DNA of 64,000 bases from Alnus glutinosa (taxonomy: Eukaryota; Streptophyta; Magnoliopsida; Fagales; Betulaceae), in assembly GCF_958979055.1 (NCBI RefSeq), contig NC_084897.1, positions 23,401,628-23,465,627 of the forward strand, in the 5' to 3' direction. The notes below the pieces were generated by a model that saw only the letters and a program-made list of their open reading frames with translations, was not told where the DNA came from and did not search any database. Below are positions 13,023-24,319 of the stretch, one piece after another. Position 1 is the first letter of the stretch; every line of letters begins with the position of its first letter. A program made the position numbers and the translations under genes.

Positions 13023-13124
13023 AATCTAACACTACACTTAATTATCTCCTAAAAAAGGTTTTATTTGGTTGAGATTAGATTGTTGTACACTCTTCATAAA
13101 AACATTTTCATTGCATTCAGCACC

Positions 13125-13278
13125 TTGAGCAAGTGGTTGGAGTTGGCAACCATTTATTTTTTCAAATTTTCACTACTCGTCTACTCGATCTTACCTCCTC
13201 CGCTAGCAGCTTCCTTGGTGATTGGATTGAGCAAGTGCATGGTTGGAGTTGGCAACCATTTATCTTTTCAAATTTTAA
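13125..13278. repeat. Pair of about 48-bp direct repeats
   Basis: The segment ttgagcaagtg...ggttggagttggcaacc...ttttcaaatttt occurs at about 13125-13173 and again at about 13227-13278. The copies differ mainly by an inserted cat and one transition. The spacer is about 54 bp. No gene is involved. Confidence 0.8.
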
Positions 13279-13299
13279 AATATGTTTGTGTTCCATATT

Positions 13300-14120
13300 A
13301 CTAATAGTGATTTTTTATTAATGATACTTGATCGTGAATGCAAGCATGCATGGATCGGAGTTAATTAGTTTAACAACAATATTGAATCTTGTTATATTGC
13401 GTGCTTTTGATGTTTAATTAGTTTTTATTATTTGAATGGATGTGCTAATTATATATGCTAATCTCAAAATCTAATATATATATTGGCCGGTATTAACAGT
13501 TTTATTATTATAATTGTTTGAATATTAATTGAAGAATTAAATTTCTTATTTCTTATTAATCGATCCCTTACAATAATTAGTGATTTAAGAATATCAACGA
13601 CCGGATCATGTGAAGAAATAGATGAAATACAAATTATTAGGAATAAAAGGATGATTCTGTTATTTTTTTATTTAAAAAGAATTATTCTATTTTTGGCTTC
13701 TAGAATGGTGTAATATAAACATGTAGATAATTTATATATATATTTATGTGGACTCATGGTATCCACATTAATCTCATGTGAATTCTTTTTACATTAATAT
13801 ATAGAATAGAGATATAATACAGCTAGCTCACGAAAAGGAGAAGATATTTGACGATCGGATAATCCCCGACTCAGCATTGTGGCCGGGACAAATTCTATAT
13901 CCTTTTTCGTCAAACCTCCATTGTCTTTATCAGAATGTCTGAAGTAGATGTACCGTCAAACCACGTACCATGGTCTGATTTTCCTGGTCGAATATTAGGT
14001 CGGAACGGAAAATTTCTCATATTAATTTCCAGTGGATCGGATTAATACTCATTCGAGGGGAGGTACATCCAATGGCCACACAGAATATTAATATTTGGCT
14101 CACTTTTGAGGGATCCTTTG
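13300..14120. other. Intergenic, no gene seen
   Basis: AT-rich DNA with short TA runs. No reading frame of interest and no clear element borders. Confidence 0.5.
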
Positions 14121-14122
14121 TG

Positions 14123-14144
14123 ATATATATATATATATATATAT
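14123..14144. repeat. (AT)n microsatellite
   Basis: About 11 consecutive AT units, read directly. Confidence 0.9.
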
Positions 14145-14227
14145 TCTTCAAAATCTGGTGCGATGAATATCCTCATTCAAGTTGATTTTACTTTTCTCTC
14201 TCTCTCTATATATATATATATATAGAG

Positions 14228-14404
14228 TAATGATTCACTACCACCTAAATATACAACTTTTCACCACCTTGTCTATGTGGCAAGGTGGTCCCCCACTTTA
14301 ATTTATTTTTAAAAAATAAGAAAACTCAAAAAATAGTGGGGGACCACCTTGCCATATAGGTAAGGTTGTGAAAAGTTGTATATTTAGGTGGCATTGAATC
14401 ATTA
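14228..14404. mobile_element. Foldback MITE inserted in a TA/CT repeat
   Basis: The left arm (taatgattcactaccaccta, then aatatacaacttttcac and caaggtggtcccccact) is matched by the inverted right arm (taatgattcaatgccaccta and so on) over about 75 bp with few mismatches. The loop is a short A/T-rich stretch. The 177-bp element is flanked on both sides by (TA)n, so it probably inserted at a TA-rich target. It has no coding capacity. Confidence 0.8.
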
Positions 14405-15525
14405 TTCATATATATATATATACACACACACAATTGTTTGCAATATTCGTAATCACATCCATAAAATGTGAATATTACTTTTAGATATACGCATCTACGT
14501 TATAATTGTAGCCGTGTTGTTATTAAATGTAGTTATTATCTACTATTTACATATTAGATAATGAGCTTTTTTGGCATTCTTTGGATCTTTATTAGCGTAT
14601 ACTTTAATCGATTTTGAAAGTAATTTATGCTTGTTTTTAGTGTCTTATGCTTTCTTTCTTTCTTTTTTTCTTTTTTTTAAGCTTTAATATTTTGAGATTT
14701 CACATTCCTTGTGCATTTTTGTCCAAATGTTATACTAAAAAACAACACAACCAATGTAAACAGAACCTATACATAATTCAAAACAACATCATTTTAGTAT
14801 TAAATACCAAAATGATGTTGTTTTGGTGAATTTATTAAATATAATATATATAAAGGGCATACAAATGCGGTTAATAATCGCACACGCATATCCTACAATC
14901 GTTATCTACATCCACATATACGGATAGTAGTTATCTACTAACTGCATCCGTGTGTGTGGATAATGGATAGCGTATAGTGGATAGTTGCAAATGTTGGATG
15001 TGGTCGATTAGTATCCGCCCGCCCATATACACCCCTCCTTGTTATATATTCTTCTTCTTCTCTCCTTTTTTTTTTAATAAAAACAAAATGGTCCATATAT
15101 TTTACATCTTTATAGAAAAATTATTGTTGACACCGTATTCCTGCAACCTAGTCAAAGACACTTGCCAGTTGCCAATACAAACAAAGGGCAGGCACAGGGA
15201 CTTGTCGAGAGCTGTCAGTGAAAACACTCTGATGTCTAAGTTATGTTGATTTCTAAAGGGGTATAAAGTAGAGGTGCTGTAAAAGCAAGACAATTGTTAA
15301 CCGCTAATAAAAAAATCGAAAATAAACCCAACTGAATAATCGGGTGATACATCATTTGCGGTTATAGGTTATAAGGTTTTATGAAACCAGTTAATAACCA
15401 AGTAATTAACGGGTAATTGATCCACTAGTTGATCGTTGAGTCTTTCCTATACGGGCGGAGTTACCTTGAAGCTTGAGGGGTTTTTCCTTAAAAAAAATAA
15501 AATAAAATTTTACTGATAAATTTTT
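14405..15525. other. Intergenic, decayed repeats
   Basis: No gene supported. At about 14755-14825 there is a short inverted pair (caaaacaacatcattttagt and the reverse complement of ccaaaatgatgttgttttgg). The part at about 14870-15000 has purine/pyrimidine-alternating pieces like decayed hAT repeats. Confidence 0.45.
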
Positions 15526-15529
15526 TAGG

Positions 15530-16200
15530 GATAATTGTACCGTTGGTCCCTATGGTATGTTATAATTATTTTTCACTCCCTATGGTTTAAAAAGTGCATG
15601 GGAGGTCCCTATGATATGCAATAATTACAAATCGATCCCTACAGTCAAATTCTGTTAAAATTTTTAACAAATTCCGTTAAATGCCACTTCAGCGCCACGT
15701 GTCGCCATCTTATTGGCAACACGTGGCGCTGACATGTCCATCTTAATAAAATAATATAAATTTATTAAAAAAAAATTAAAATACATATTTTTAAAAAAAA
15801 ATTAAAATTCAAAAAAAAAAAAAAAAAAAAAGGAAAAAGGTAGCAAGGGGCCACCCCCAATGGCTTGGGGGTGGCCGCGCGCCACCCCCGGCGGCCTCTG
15901 GGGGTGGCATGCGGCCACCCCTTGCCTGCCAGTTTTTTTTTAAAAAAATAAAAATAAAAAAATAAATTTATTAATAAATTTATATTTTTTATGAAGATGG
16001 ACACGTGTCGCCATCTTATTGGCGACATGTGACGCTGACGTATAGGGCTAATAGATTCCGTCAAAATGGTGGACGAAAAATCGACCGAGGAAGTAAAACG
16101 TAATTATTGCATATCACATGGATCTTCCATGCACTTTTTAAACCATAAAGGAGTGAAAAATAATTATGACACATCACAACGACCAATGATGTTATTATTC
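15530..16200. mobile_element. Foldback transposon, about 670 bp, G/C-rich core
   Basis: The terminal arms of about 100 bp are inverted copies: the left contains tttttcactccctatggttt and the right, reverse complemented, contains tttttcactcctttatggtt. Inside is a second inverted pair around cacgtgtcgccatcttattgg (15695-15715 and 16004-16026). At the centre is a palindromic GC-rich core (about 15845-15925) built of gccaccccc and gggggtggc. It has no transposase, so it is non-autonomous. The Mutator-like superfamily is likely but unproven. It ends about 300 bp upstream of the Pro-X carboxypeptidase start. Confidence 0.75.
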
Positions 16201-16294
16201 CAATTTTTTATTTTTCTCCGTCCCTTTCCCTCGGAGGGAGAGTATTAGACCGTAGAAAAATCCCACTTGCCAAACTACCGAAGTCGTCATTCGC

Positions 16295-16302
16295 TGACGT
16301 CA
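16295..16302. promoter_or_regulatory. TGACGTCA bZIP-type site upstream of the S28 peptidase gene
   Basis: An exact palindromic TGACGTCA lies 193 bp before the ATG at 16496. Such sites bind plant bZIP factors (TGA/CRE class) as a matter of general knowledge. A role here is inferred from position only. Confidence 0.35.
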
Positions 16303-16495
16303 ACAATCACGCCACATCAATTTCTTCCGCGAAACTTCACCCACTCATTGCGTATCCCATTACTCGAGACCACGCTACCTACGACGCTCCCTCAAGCACC
16401 CGAGTCCCCCTCTCCCCCCTCTTTCGACCTGAACGGAACAGCCTCAACTGCGATTCAAACACAGAACCACTGAAGGATAAAATAATCGCACCGAA

Positions 16496-19400
16496 ATGGC
16501 AACAAAAGCCAAACCATCAATTCTCGTCTCATCTCTTATCATCATCCTCAATATTTTTTCATCTCAGCCGTCGCTCGCATCACAGCCGTCAAATTCTCCC
16601 TCCTCCTCCTCCTCCTCCTCCTTCTCCTTCAGATGGGCCCCACGCTTCCTGGGCAGATTCTCTCAACCCCCGAATCACAATCATCGTCATCAACAACAAC
16701 AAAAATACCAGTACGAAACCCGATACTTCTCGCAGCGACTCGATCACTTCAGCTTCTCGGAGCTCCCGAGATTCCCGCAGCGGTACCTCATCAACACCGA
16801 GCACTGGGTGGGCTCTCAACGCCTCGGCCCCATCTTCCTCTATTGCGGCAATGAGGGCGACATCGAGTGGTTCGCCGCTAATACCGGCTTCGTCTGGGAA
16901 ATCGCTCCTCGCTTCGGCGCCATGGTCGTTTTTCCTGAAGTAAGTCTTTTTTTTTCTTTTGCTCCTGTTATTGGAAAACACGTATAGCTTGAAACTATTT
17001 GATTGATTGGCAGCACCGATACTATGGCGAGTCTATGCCGTATGGAAGTAGAGATGAGGCGTACAAGAACGCCACTACGTTATCCTATCTCACGGCCGAA
17101 CAAGCCCTCGCCGATTTCGCGGTGTTGCTTAGGGAACTGAAGCGAAATTTGTCCGCCGAGGCTTCTCCTGTCGTGTTATTCGGTGGATCCTACGGTGGAA
17201 GTAAGTGTTCGCGCTCATTATGTTTCCATTTCTTTTTTTGTTAGCATTGGTTAATTGACTAATGGCATATATATATATTGGAATTAGTGTTAGCGGCATG
17301 GATGAGGCTCAAGTATCCACATGTTGCTGTGGGTGCGCTTGCTTCTTCGGCACCGATTCTTCAGTTTGAAGACATTGTGCCTCCCGAAACATTTTATGAC
17401 ATTGTTTCCAATGCTTTCAAGGTGTGTTGATCTTCGTGGTTTACTTTCATCCCATGTTATAGTATTCATTACATGTATATGCGCTGCATTATAACATGAT
17501 CACTTTCTTCAATAGCGTGAAAGTACCAGCTGTTTTAACACTATAAAGGAGTCGTGGGATGTGATAACATCCGAGGGTCAGAAAAATGATGGCCTTCTGC
17601 AACTGACTAAAACGTTCGGCTTATGTCGGTAAGGAAAAAGAATGCCCTATTTCTGTATGAGCTAATGATGACTGAACACAAGTAGTGTATTTTTCCAGTT
17701 TGGGTTATTGGGTCTTAACTGATATGAGGCAATTGACAGCACGTTAAAAAGCACAGAAGAGCTGAGAAATTGGTTGGAGTCTGCTTATAGTTATTTGGCA
17801 ATGGTGAACTACCCTTATAGTTCTGACTTTTTGATGCCGTTGCCTGGACATCCAATAAGAGAGGTTAGTTGAGTTTATGAAAGAATTTGAAAAATCTATC
17901 ACGGTTTGCACACACGCGGAGAATCTCCTAGTCTAAATTAAAGTCCTTTTATATCTGTTAGTTGCCACCAATTTGTTCCATAACTAAAGTATCTTATACT
18001 AAGAGTCTAGCTCGCCCCTGCAATATTCAAGATGTCGATTTTGAGTGATATTGTTTAAATTTCTGGAGTGCTTTCAATTTTGTTACAAATTAAGATATCA
18101 TTTGAATCTTCTTGTAGGTTTGCAGAAAGATTGATGGTTCTCCTTCTGGTTATAGCATTCTGGAGCGCATATTTGAAGGAGTAAGCATCTATTACAACTA
18201 TACTGGAGGCGTGGACTGCTTTCAATTGGATGATGATCCTCATGGCATGGATGGTTGGAACTGGCAGGTCTAGAGTTCCCAAGTACTTTTTTATGTCATT
18301 GTATTATTCTAAATGATGGTTGTTGATAAATAACTTATCAAATTTTTTGTTGTTTATTTACATGCTTCCTCTTTATATTTTTCATAATATAGGCATGCAC
18401 CGAGATGGTTATGCCAATGTCTAGTAGCAAGGATGCGAGCATGTTTCCAACATATGACTATAATTTCTCTTCCTTTCAAGAGGAATGCTGGAAGGATTTC
18501 AGGGTGAATCCCAGGCCTAGATGGATTACAACGGTGTTTGGTGGACATGTACGTGTCACGCATTACAAATGTATTGCTATCGTATGTTTAAATCAAATTG
18601 CATAGAAATCTTTTCTCTAAAGAGTGACAGCCTACATTTTTTAGTTGCTGACTCTGTTCATAGTGGTCTTTTTTTCTCTTCCGTACTTCCTTTTCTTTTG
18701 GTTGGTAGTAAAAATTTTCTTGTTGGGTTACGTAACATATTTATCTTAGTGGATTTTATGGGCAATTTCATGTGTTCAAATCAAATGCAGAAATTTCAGG
18801 AAACCAGTAACTTTTTGCAACAGCATGGTCCATTCCATGGATGATGCCTTTTAGCCCTCACTTACGTAATATCAAGAAGGGTTTTACTTCTCAAATGCTA
18901 TATTAGAAATCTGATCTTTTGGATTTCGTTGTGAAGGATATCAAGACCGCCCTGAAAAAGTTTGGAAGTAACATCATTTTCTCAAATGGCCTGTTGGATC
19001 CCTGGAGTGGTGGCAGGTACTTCTACATTCAGCATATATCATTGCCTAGTGTTGTTAAAAATTTAATATCTCAATTCTGATCATTGAACATGACATCTTT
19101 TGCAGTGTCCTGCAGAATGTATCTGAAACTATTGTTGCTCTTGTTACTAAAGAAGGTAATGTTTTGTGTGATTACATCTTCTGTTCTTAGATCAACCATG
19201 ATGTGCTTCACTTTTATTTGTGAGAAGGACTATTTGGTGGGTTGAAATTGATTTTTTTTTATCAAATCCATCATAATAACAGGACATGAGGGCTTAAGGC
19301 ACCCATCTTATTTGCTTTTAATCTACAATCTTGGATGGATAAGAATTTATCTAAAACCCTACCTGGCTTTTTTTCCCAAAAATACCGTGGTTGGTTGATC

Positions 19401-21817
19401 CTATTCAAGTAGTGGGTGTCAAAAGATATATTAATATAGATAATTTATAAGAATTTGAATCTACTGGCCTAGCCATCCCAATGTTGTCGAGTTCCAACAT
19501 GTGGCTCAATAGGAGCCTGATAGGTTGCCCACAACTCAAAGGGTCGAATTTCAGGTCGTTTAGTATGATTTTCTTTTTTTGTTACTTCTAAAGATATCGT
19601 GGATACTCCAACCAATCAATCATCAAAGCCATCTCCCTCACTGATTGTATTTGACCACATTTCACTTATGTAGGACTACTTAATGTCCTTTTGACTCAAA
19701 ATCTTCCTTTTCTTATAGCCCCTTAAATACGAGTGACGTCAGTGTGAGTTGAGTACCAAGTCTGTCTTATGAAATTCCTCTAATTTAACCTTGGTTTTTA
19801 TATTTCCATCTTAATATTTTCATTTTAAGGAAATTCATATGAAGTAATCTAGAACGCACTAAGAGAACATTGCTGAACATATTTAGCTAATGGTTAGGTG
19901 ATACCTTCATTAGTCTGCCACCTGAACCAATGGAACCTACTACCCTTACTCCAGGACCATACCCGCCTCATTTTTTTTATTTTTTATTTTTTGTGTTTAG
20001 CTTTAATTGGCCTGAGATGTTTTAGAAAATTTCAAATGGTTTACAGTCTAAAGCCCTAAAGCAATTGAGCCAGACCATCATACTAATGAGCCATAGCTAC
20101 TTGATTATGAATCTTTGTTCAGCTTGATTGGACTGAGTTGTTTACACATTAGCTTACTGTTCTGTATTATGTCTATGTGTCTTGTGAACTGTTTTTTTTA
20201 ATTTTTTTTTTTAAAAAAAAAATTAAAATTAAAATTTTCATTTTGAACGATTTTAACCCTCCAGAGATTACTTTTGCGGAGTGGATTTTACCACAGACAG
20301 GAGTATGGTCTTTTGGTAATCTGTAGCCGCCAGCCCTCAACTGCATTGTTGTATTAGAATTAACATTGTGATTCTATGCATTGGTATGGCTAGGGTTGGT
20401 AATTTTGATACAACTCGCGAATCCGACACGAATATATAGGGTTTGGGTTTATGCTATGACATGTTTATGACTCGTCAACCCGTTTATGGCCCTCCAACCC
20501 GTTTTTGACCCGCCAACCCGTTTATGACATGTTTACGACACGTTTATGACACATTTTTTACTAGATTAGCTAAACGAGTTGACACGCTAACCCGACGGGT
20601 TGACCCACCGACCCATTTTGCCAAGCCTAGGTATGGCCTAGCAAGTAGGCTCACCAATTTAATGTTGGACACCATATAATGTCAGTGCTGTTATTTCTTT
20701 TGGAAACGTGATAGAATCTCCCTGCTTCAATTTCTAAGAAGTTTTAAAGAAGTGATCACTAGAATGTTAAAACTTGTTACATGACATCCCTTGCTATAAG
20801 GTACTGCTATCGGTTAAATTCACTATTCCGAGTGTGCATGTGTGGTGCAGGATCTTTGGAATTCGACACTAGATTAGGTTTTTTGATAAGTTGTTGAAGG
20901 CTTCTTGGATTGGTTTGATATATAAGGTTAGGGATGGTTGATTATAAATAATAATAAGAATAAAAGATCTTAAACGGATTTGATGGCTGTTTTGTATTAA
21001 AACAGTGAATTGAGGAGAAAAAAGAAAAATAGACCCTGGGCAATCACATCTTGGTTTCCTAAGCAATCGCCCCTAGGAAGAAGAAGGTAATCAGACCTTA
21101 GACTCAATCTCTGTCTTGACAGAATACATAAAAGCCTCTATTAGGCTATCCCAATCATTTTCCTACACGGACTAAGATTTGTAAATGAAAAAGAAAAAGA
21201 ACTATTAAACCAAGTAGGAACTGACTAAAACAAAATACAAATAAGACCCAAAACATAAAACAAGACTAATAATGGGCTTCTTTTACAGCCTATTGTGACA
21301 AATATCAATATTTTTAGATTATTCCTACTCTAATAAAACTTAATTAAAACCAAATCAGTAATTTCTAACCAATGGAAACTTACTACTAGGACTCAGTAGT
21401 AACTAAAACATCCTAGACCATATTTTGGAATTACTTTGATCTTTAATCTTGTTTTTCCCTTATCTTTGGCTGGCTACATCAGTGTCTGTATGTGTGTGTT
21501 TATACTAGTGTGGACTATGCAATCCTGCAATATGATGCTATTATCAGCTAAAGGTCACTACAAGCGAATAATTTAAATGATTTATTTTTTATTAGTTGGA
21601 GCAAGTAAAGCAGCTAAACCATAGAAACAATATTATTTTGCTAAAGCAATGCGTTCCTTTTATTATTTATTTGTCAGGAGCCCATCATATCGATTTACGT
21701 GCTTCAAGCTCAGATGATCCTGATTGGTTGCTGGAGCAGAGGGCGATTGAAATCAAGTTGATTGAAGGCTGGATAAGTAACTACTATCAGGAAGAGAAAG
21801 CAATTTTCAACATGTAG
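16496..21817 (+). CDS. Lysosomal Pro-X carboxypeptidase-like serine peptidase (family S28)
   Basis: Predicted secreted or vacuolar serine carboxypeptidase that removes C-terminal residues after proline. Exons: 16496-16939, 17014-17200, 17288-17421, 17516-17628, 17740-17863, 18118-18267, 18393-18548, 18937-19016, 19106-19155 and 21678-21817. They sum to 525 codons plus TAG, and every junction is GT/AG. Residues 1-29 look like a signal peptide (hydrophobic [13 protein letters not shown]). A low-complexity Ser-rich stretch follows, then the family start [15 protein letters not shown]. The catalytic residues expected for S28 are visible: Ser207 in GGSYGG, Asp457 in [10 protein letters not shown] and His482/483 in [22 protein letters not shown] at the exon 1/2 join and FGGHDI at the exon 7/8 join confirm the splicing. 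Length is usual for plant members. Intron 9 is 2.5 kb and holds a hAT MITE. The gene appears intact. The substrate is not readable from sequence. Confidence 0.93.
19156..21677 (+). other. Large intron 9 of the S28 peptidase gene
   Basis: This 2.5-kb intron is far larger than the other introns of the gene (about 70-400 bp). It splits the exon carrying the catalytic Asp region from the last exon carrying the catalytic His. It contains one complete hAT MITE (20391-20629) and an A/T palindrome near 20200-20235. The rest is unplaced AT-rich sequence. Confidence 0.8.
20391..20629. mobile_element. hAT-type MITE with exact 8-bp target duplication
   Basis: The element begins tagggttggtaa and ends ttgccaagccta; the ends are imperfect inverted repeats (TAGGsTTGGyAA). 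It is flanked on both sides by the identical 8-mer ggtatggc (20383-20390 and 20630-20637). An 8-bp duplication with TAGGG-like ends is the hallmark of the hAT superfamily. The interior is made of repeated ccgtttatgac and aacccg motifs. It has no coding capacity and sits in intron 9 of the S28 peptidase gene, so it is tolerated there. Confidence 0.88.
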
Positions 21818-21819
21818 AG

Positions 21820-22435
21820 GAATGATAATGGTGGCTGAAGATCTTCTTGTATATATCTCTTTAGTCTTGTTGTCTGTGTTTTCCCTGCGGGCATCACCAG
21901 ATGAACAGTGTGACTTCTCTTCCCTCATGTCAGGGCTTCAAGTTAATCAATTGAAGTTACGTGCAACTGGATTTTTCAGTGCACCAAACATGAAAGTGAT
22001 ACGCTTATTAGTACATACTCCCTTAATTTTCCTTGTCCATTAGCTGCCTTTCCCTCCTCTTGGTGCAAGTTCAGACGATCAGATAACTGGAGATTGTAAT
22101 GGATAGTAGTTTCTTGAAAATATATATAGTTGTTGACTGTGTTGGAAAGCTTGCAAAGAATTGAAATGTGATCTTCCCGCCCGGCATTGTCACAGATGAA
22201 CAATAACCGTCGTTAATGGCTCAAGTGTTGGCCTCAACGGCTATGGCTAGATTGTTCTTTCACAGGCAAAACTAGGGTTTCTCACGTGTATCTGATTTGG
22301 TTTGCATAGGCCATTGGGTGTGGGCCGTGTGGCCTTTTTGGATCTGCTATGACTTTGCCAGGATGATCCCTACCACTCATTTGATCATGATTTGCTTGTG
22401 CTTTATTTAACAAATTAAACGCCATAACTCATAAG
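21820..22435. other. 3'UTR and downstream DNA of the S28 peptidase gene
   Basis: The sequence after the TAG at 21815-21817 keeps moderate composition to about 22220, as expected for a 3'UTR. No single clear poly(A) signal stands out. The short frames here do not match a family. Confidence 0.4.
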
Positions 22436-22441
22436 ATAGAT

Positions 22442-22624
22442 GAGTAATTTTAGACGTCATATCTATATTCTTTTTGTGTCTTTATAATAATGATGTAGTT
22501 TTTAAAATTATTATTTGATCAAAATTCAATAATGATCAATTACAAGTCTAATAGTGATTTTAAAAGTCACATTATTATTAGATGGACATAAAAGAGACAT
22601 GTGTATGACGTCTAGAATTATTCT
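22442..22624. mobile_element. MITE, GTAATGCT family relative, copy 2
   Basis: The ends are inverted: gagtaattttagacgtcat on the left and agaataattctagacgtcat when the right end is reverse complemented. Both arms then share the internal rtgactttttaaaattattatt-type stretch also seen in the copies at 28.6 and 45.0 kb. About 183 bp, non-coding. Confidence 0.6.
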
Positions 22625-22632
22625 AGATAGAT

Positions 22633-22822
22633 GGACATAAATTTCTACAAATTGATTTGTAGGAAAACTCAAACAGACCGACATTTAAAAGTGACGTGCT
22701 CTCTAAGTTATTAAAAAAGCATATGAGAACTGAGAAGTATATGCAATTAAAAAAACATGTGCTTCTCACATTCAATGGACACATGTCAATATTAAAAGTT
22801 GATTTGTAAGAAATTTATGTCC
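22633..22822. mobile_element. Small inverted-repeat element
   Basis: The left end is ggacataaatttctacaaat and the right end, reverse complemented, is ggacataaatttcttacaaa. The element is about 190 bp and lies directly after the preceding MITE. Non-coding. Confidence 0.55.
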
Positions 22823-22824
22823 AC

Positions 22825-23515
22825 GATAAATTATATTTGTTCAATAGCACGGTTTTGTACACCTAGAACATCACACTTGTATCCAACTTTTATTTTACTA
22901 AGCTAACATGATATAGTCTAGATTGGATATATATTTTTAACAATGACTTATTCAATAGTTATTACACTATCACGTCACCATTGTAAAATTAAAGTGAGAT
23001 ATCGGTGAGGTATATAGCATTTCTCAAAAATTTAATCCGATGAGACATGGTGGGTGGGAAAAGGTATCTTTTTGGGACTTGTTAGCCCTTGCAAAACCCT
23101 TTCAAGCTTTTTATATGAGAAAATAGGCTTAATAAATACAATGATGCTAGCTCTTGAGGTGTTGGGAGTTCATATGATGGCCACTCACCAGTCACCACAT
23201 TCACATCAAAAGAGAGAACATTTTCTGAGGGTGACTGCACGACATTCCACCCATAAAAGCATAACCTGAGTAAACCTCGAGATATAGGCTACAAAATGGA
23301 AGGCAGGTAGCCTTTGAAATATGGTTGGGGAATTGCCTGCCCGCAATTCAATTGTGAGAGGTATCAAATGGGGCTTACTTGCCCTAGCAATATTCCGGCA
23401 GTCGAAACACCTGGTCAGATAGGTAAGCATCTTATAATTGCAAGAAATTTTTTGTAATTCTAACTAATACAAATATAATAATAATAATAATAAACATAAA
23501 ATGTAACTAATAAAC
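22825..23515. other. Intergenic, no gene seen
   Basis: The overlapping short frames on both strands at 23054-23430 have no family features. A short (TAA)n run lies at about 23477-23491. Confidence 0.5.
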
Positions 23516-23517
23516 TA

Positions 23518-24003
23518 GGAAAACTTCAATTATAACCTCTCATTTTCATCACTTTTACAATTAATTACTCAAATTTTAAAAAGTGTAAATTTAAGATATT
23601 CATCTTTCTTTCTTTTCCTTTTTTTTCCTTTTTTTTTTTTTTCAATTTCAACACTCCGTTAGAATTTTTCATTAAATCTTATTAAAATTTTCAAAATACC
23701 TGTGTGTGTGTTTTTTTTTTTTTTAAAAAAAAGAATTATAAAAAAATTTCAAAGATTAAGGCATGGGTATTTTTGCAAATTCAGTTGAATTCTGATTAAC
23801 ACCTAAATCCTTGCAAAAAAAAAAAAAAATTCCTAAAAAATGAGGAATATTTTAGAAATTTTGATATGATTTAACAGAAAATTTTAATGGAGGGTTGAAA
23901 TTGAAAAAAATTGAAAGATAGATACCCTGAATTGACACTTTTTAAAGTTTAAATACTTAATTGCAAAAGTGATGAAAAATCAGGAGTTATAAGTGAACCT
24001 TCC
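23518..24003. mobile_element. Foldback element family F, copy 1
   Basis: The arms are inverted over more than 150 bp. The left arm has ttttcatcacttttacaatt, ttaaaaagtgtaaattta and ctccgttagaatttttcatt. The right arm, reverse complemented, has ttttcatcacttttgcaatt, ttaaaaagtgtcaattca and ctccattaaaattttctgtt. The centre is A/T homopolymer. A second copy sits in intron 2 of the neighbouring GDSL gene. It has no transposase. Confidence 0.75.
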
Positions 24004-24134
24004 TCAATTTCGGATTGGCCAGGAAAGTATCGCATGCATTGATCATTCCTGGAACCTATTCAAACTATGAATTCTTTTGAGATCACCAACTCTTTCGTTA
24101 ATTGACACTTTTTAAAGTTTGAATACTTCGTTAC

Positions 24135-24141
<7 letters not shown>

Positions 24142-24180
<39 letters not shown>

Positions 24181-24231
24181 AGAAGAAAAAGAAAAGAAAA
24201 GAAAAGAAAAAGAAAAAGAAAAAAAAAAAAG
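24142..24231. repeat. A37 run and A/G-rich simple sequence
   Basis: An uninterrupted A-run of about 37 bases is followed by (AAAAG)-type repeats. It lies about 90 bp beyond the stop of the GDSL gene. Confidence 0.9.
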
Positions 24232-24319
24232 CCTGTCCAACTCGCTATGGCCTATGGATGGGTAACAAATGTGTGGATTTTGCTTTTTTTTTTTTTTTGG
24301 AAGGAAAAAAAATATATAA

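Noticed and set aside
16589..16981. 130-codon antisense frame over exon 1 of the S28 peptidase gene
   Set aside because: It mirrors the GC-rich sense exon, and the sense strand has the conserved protein.
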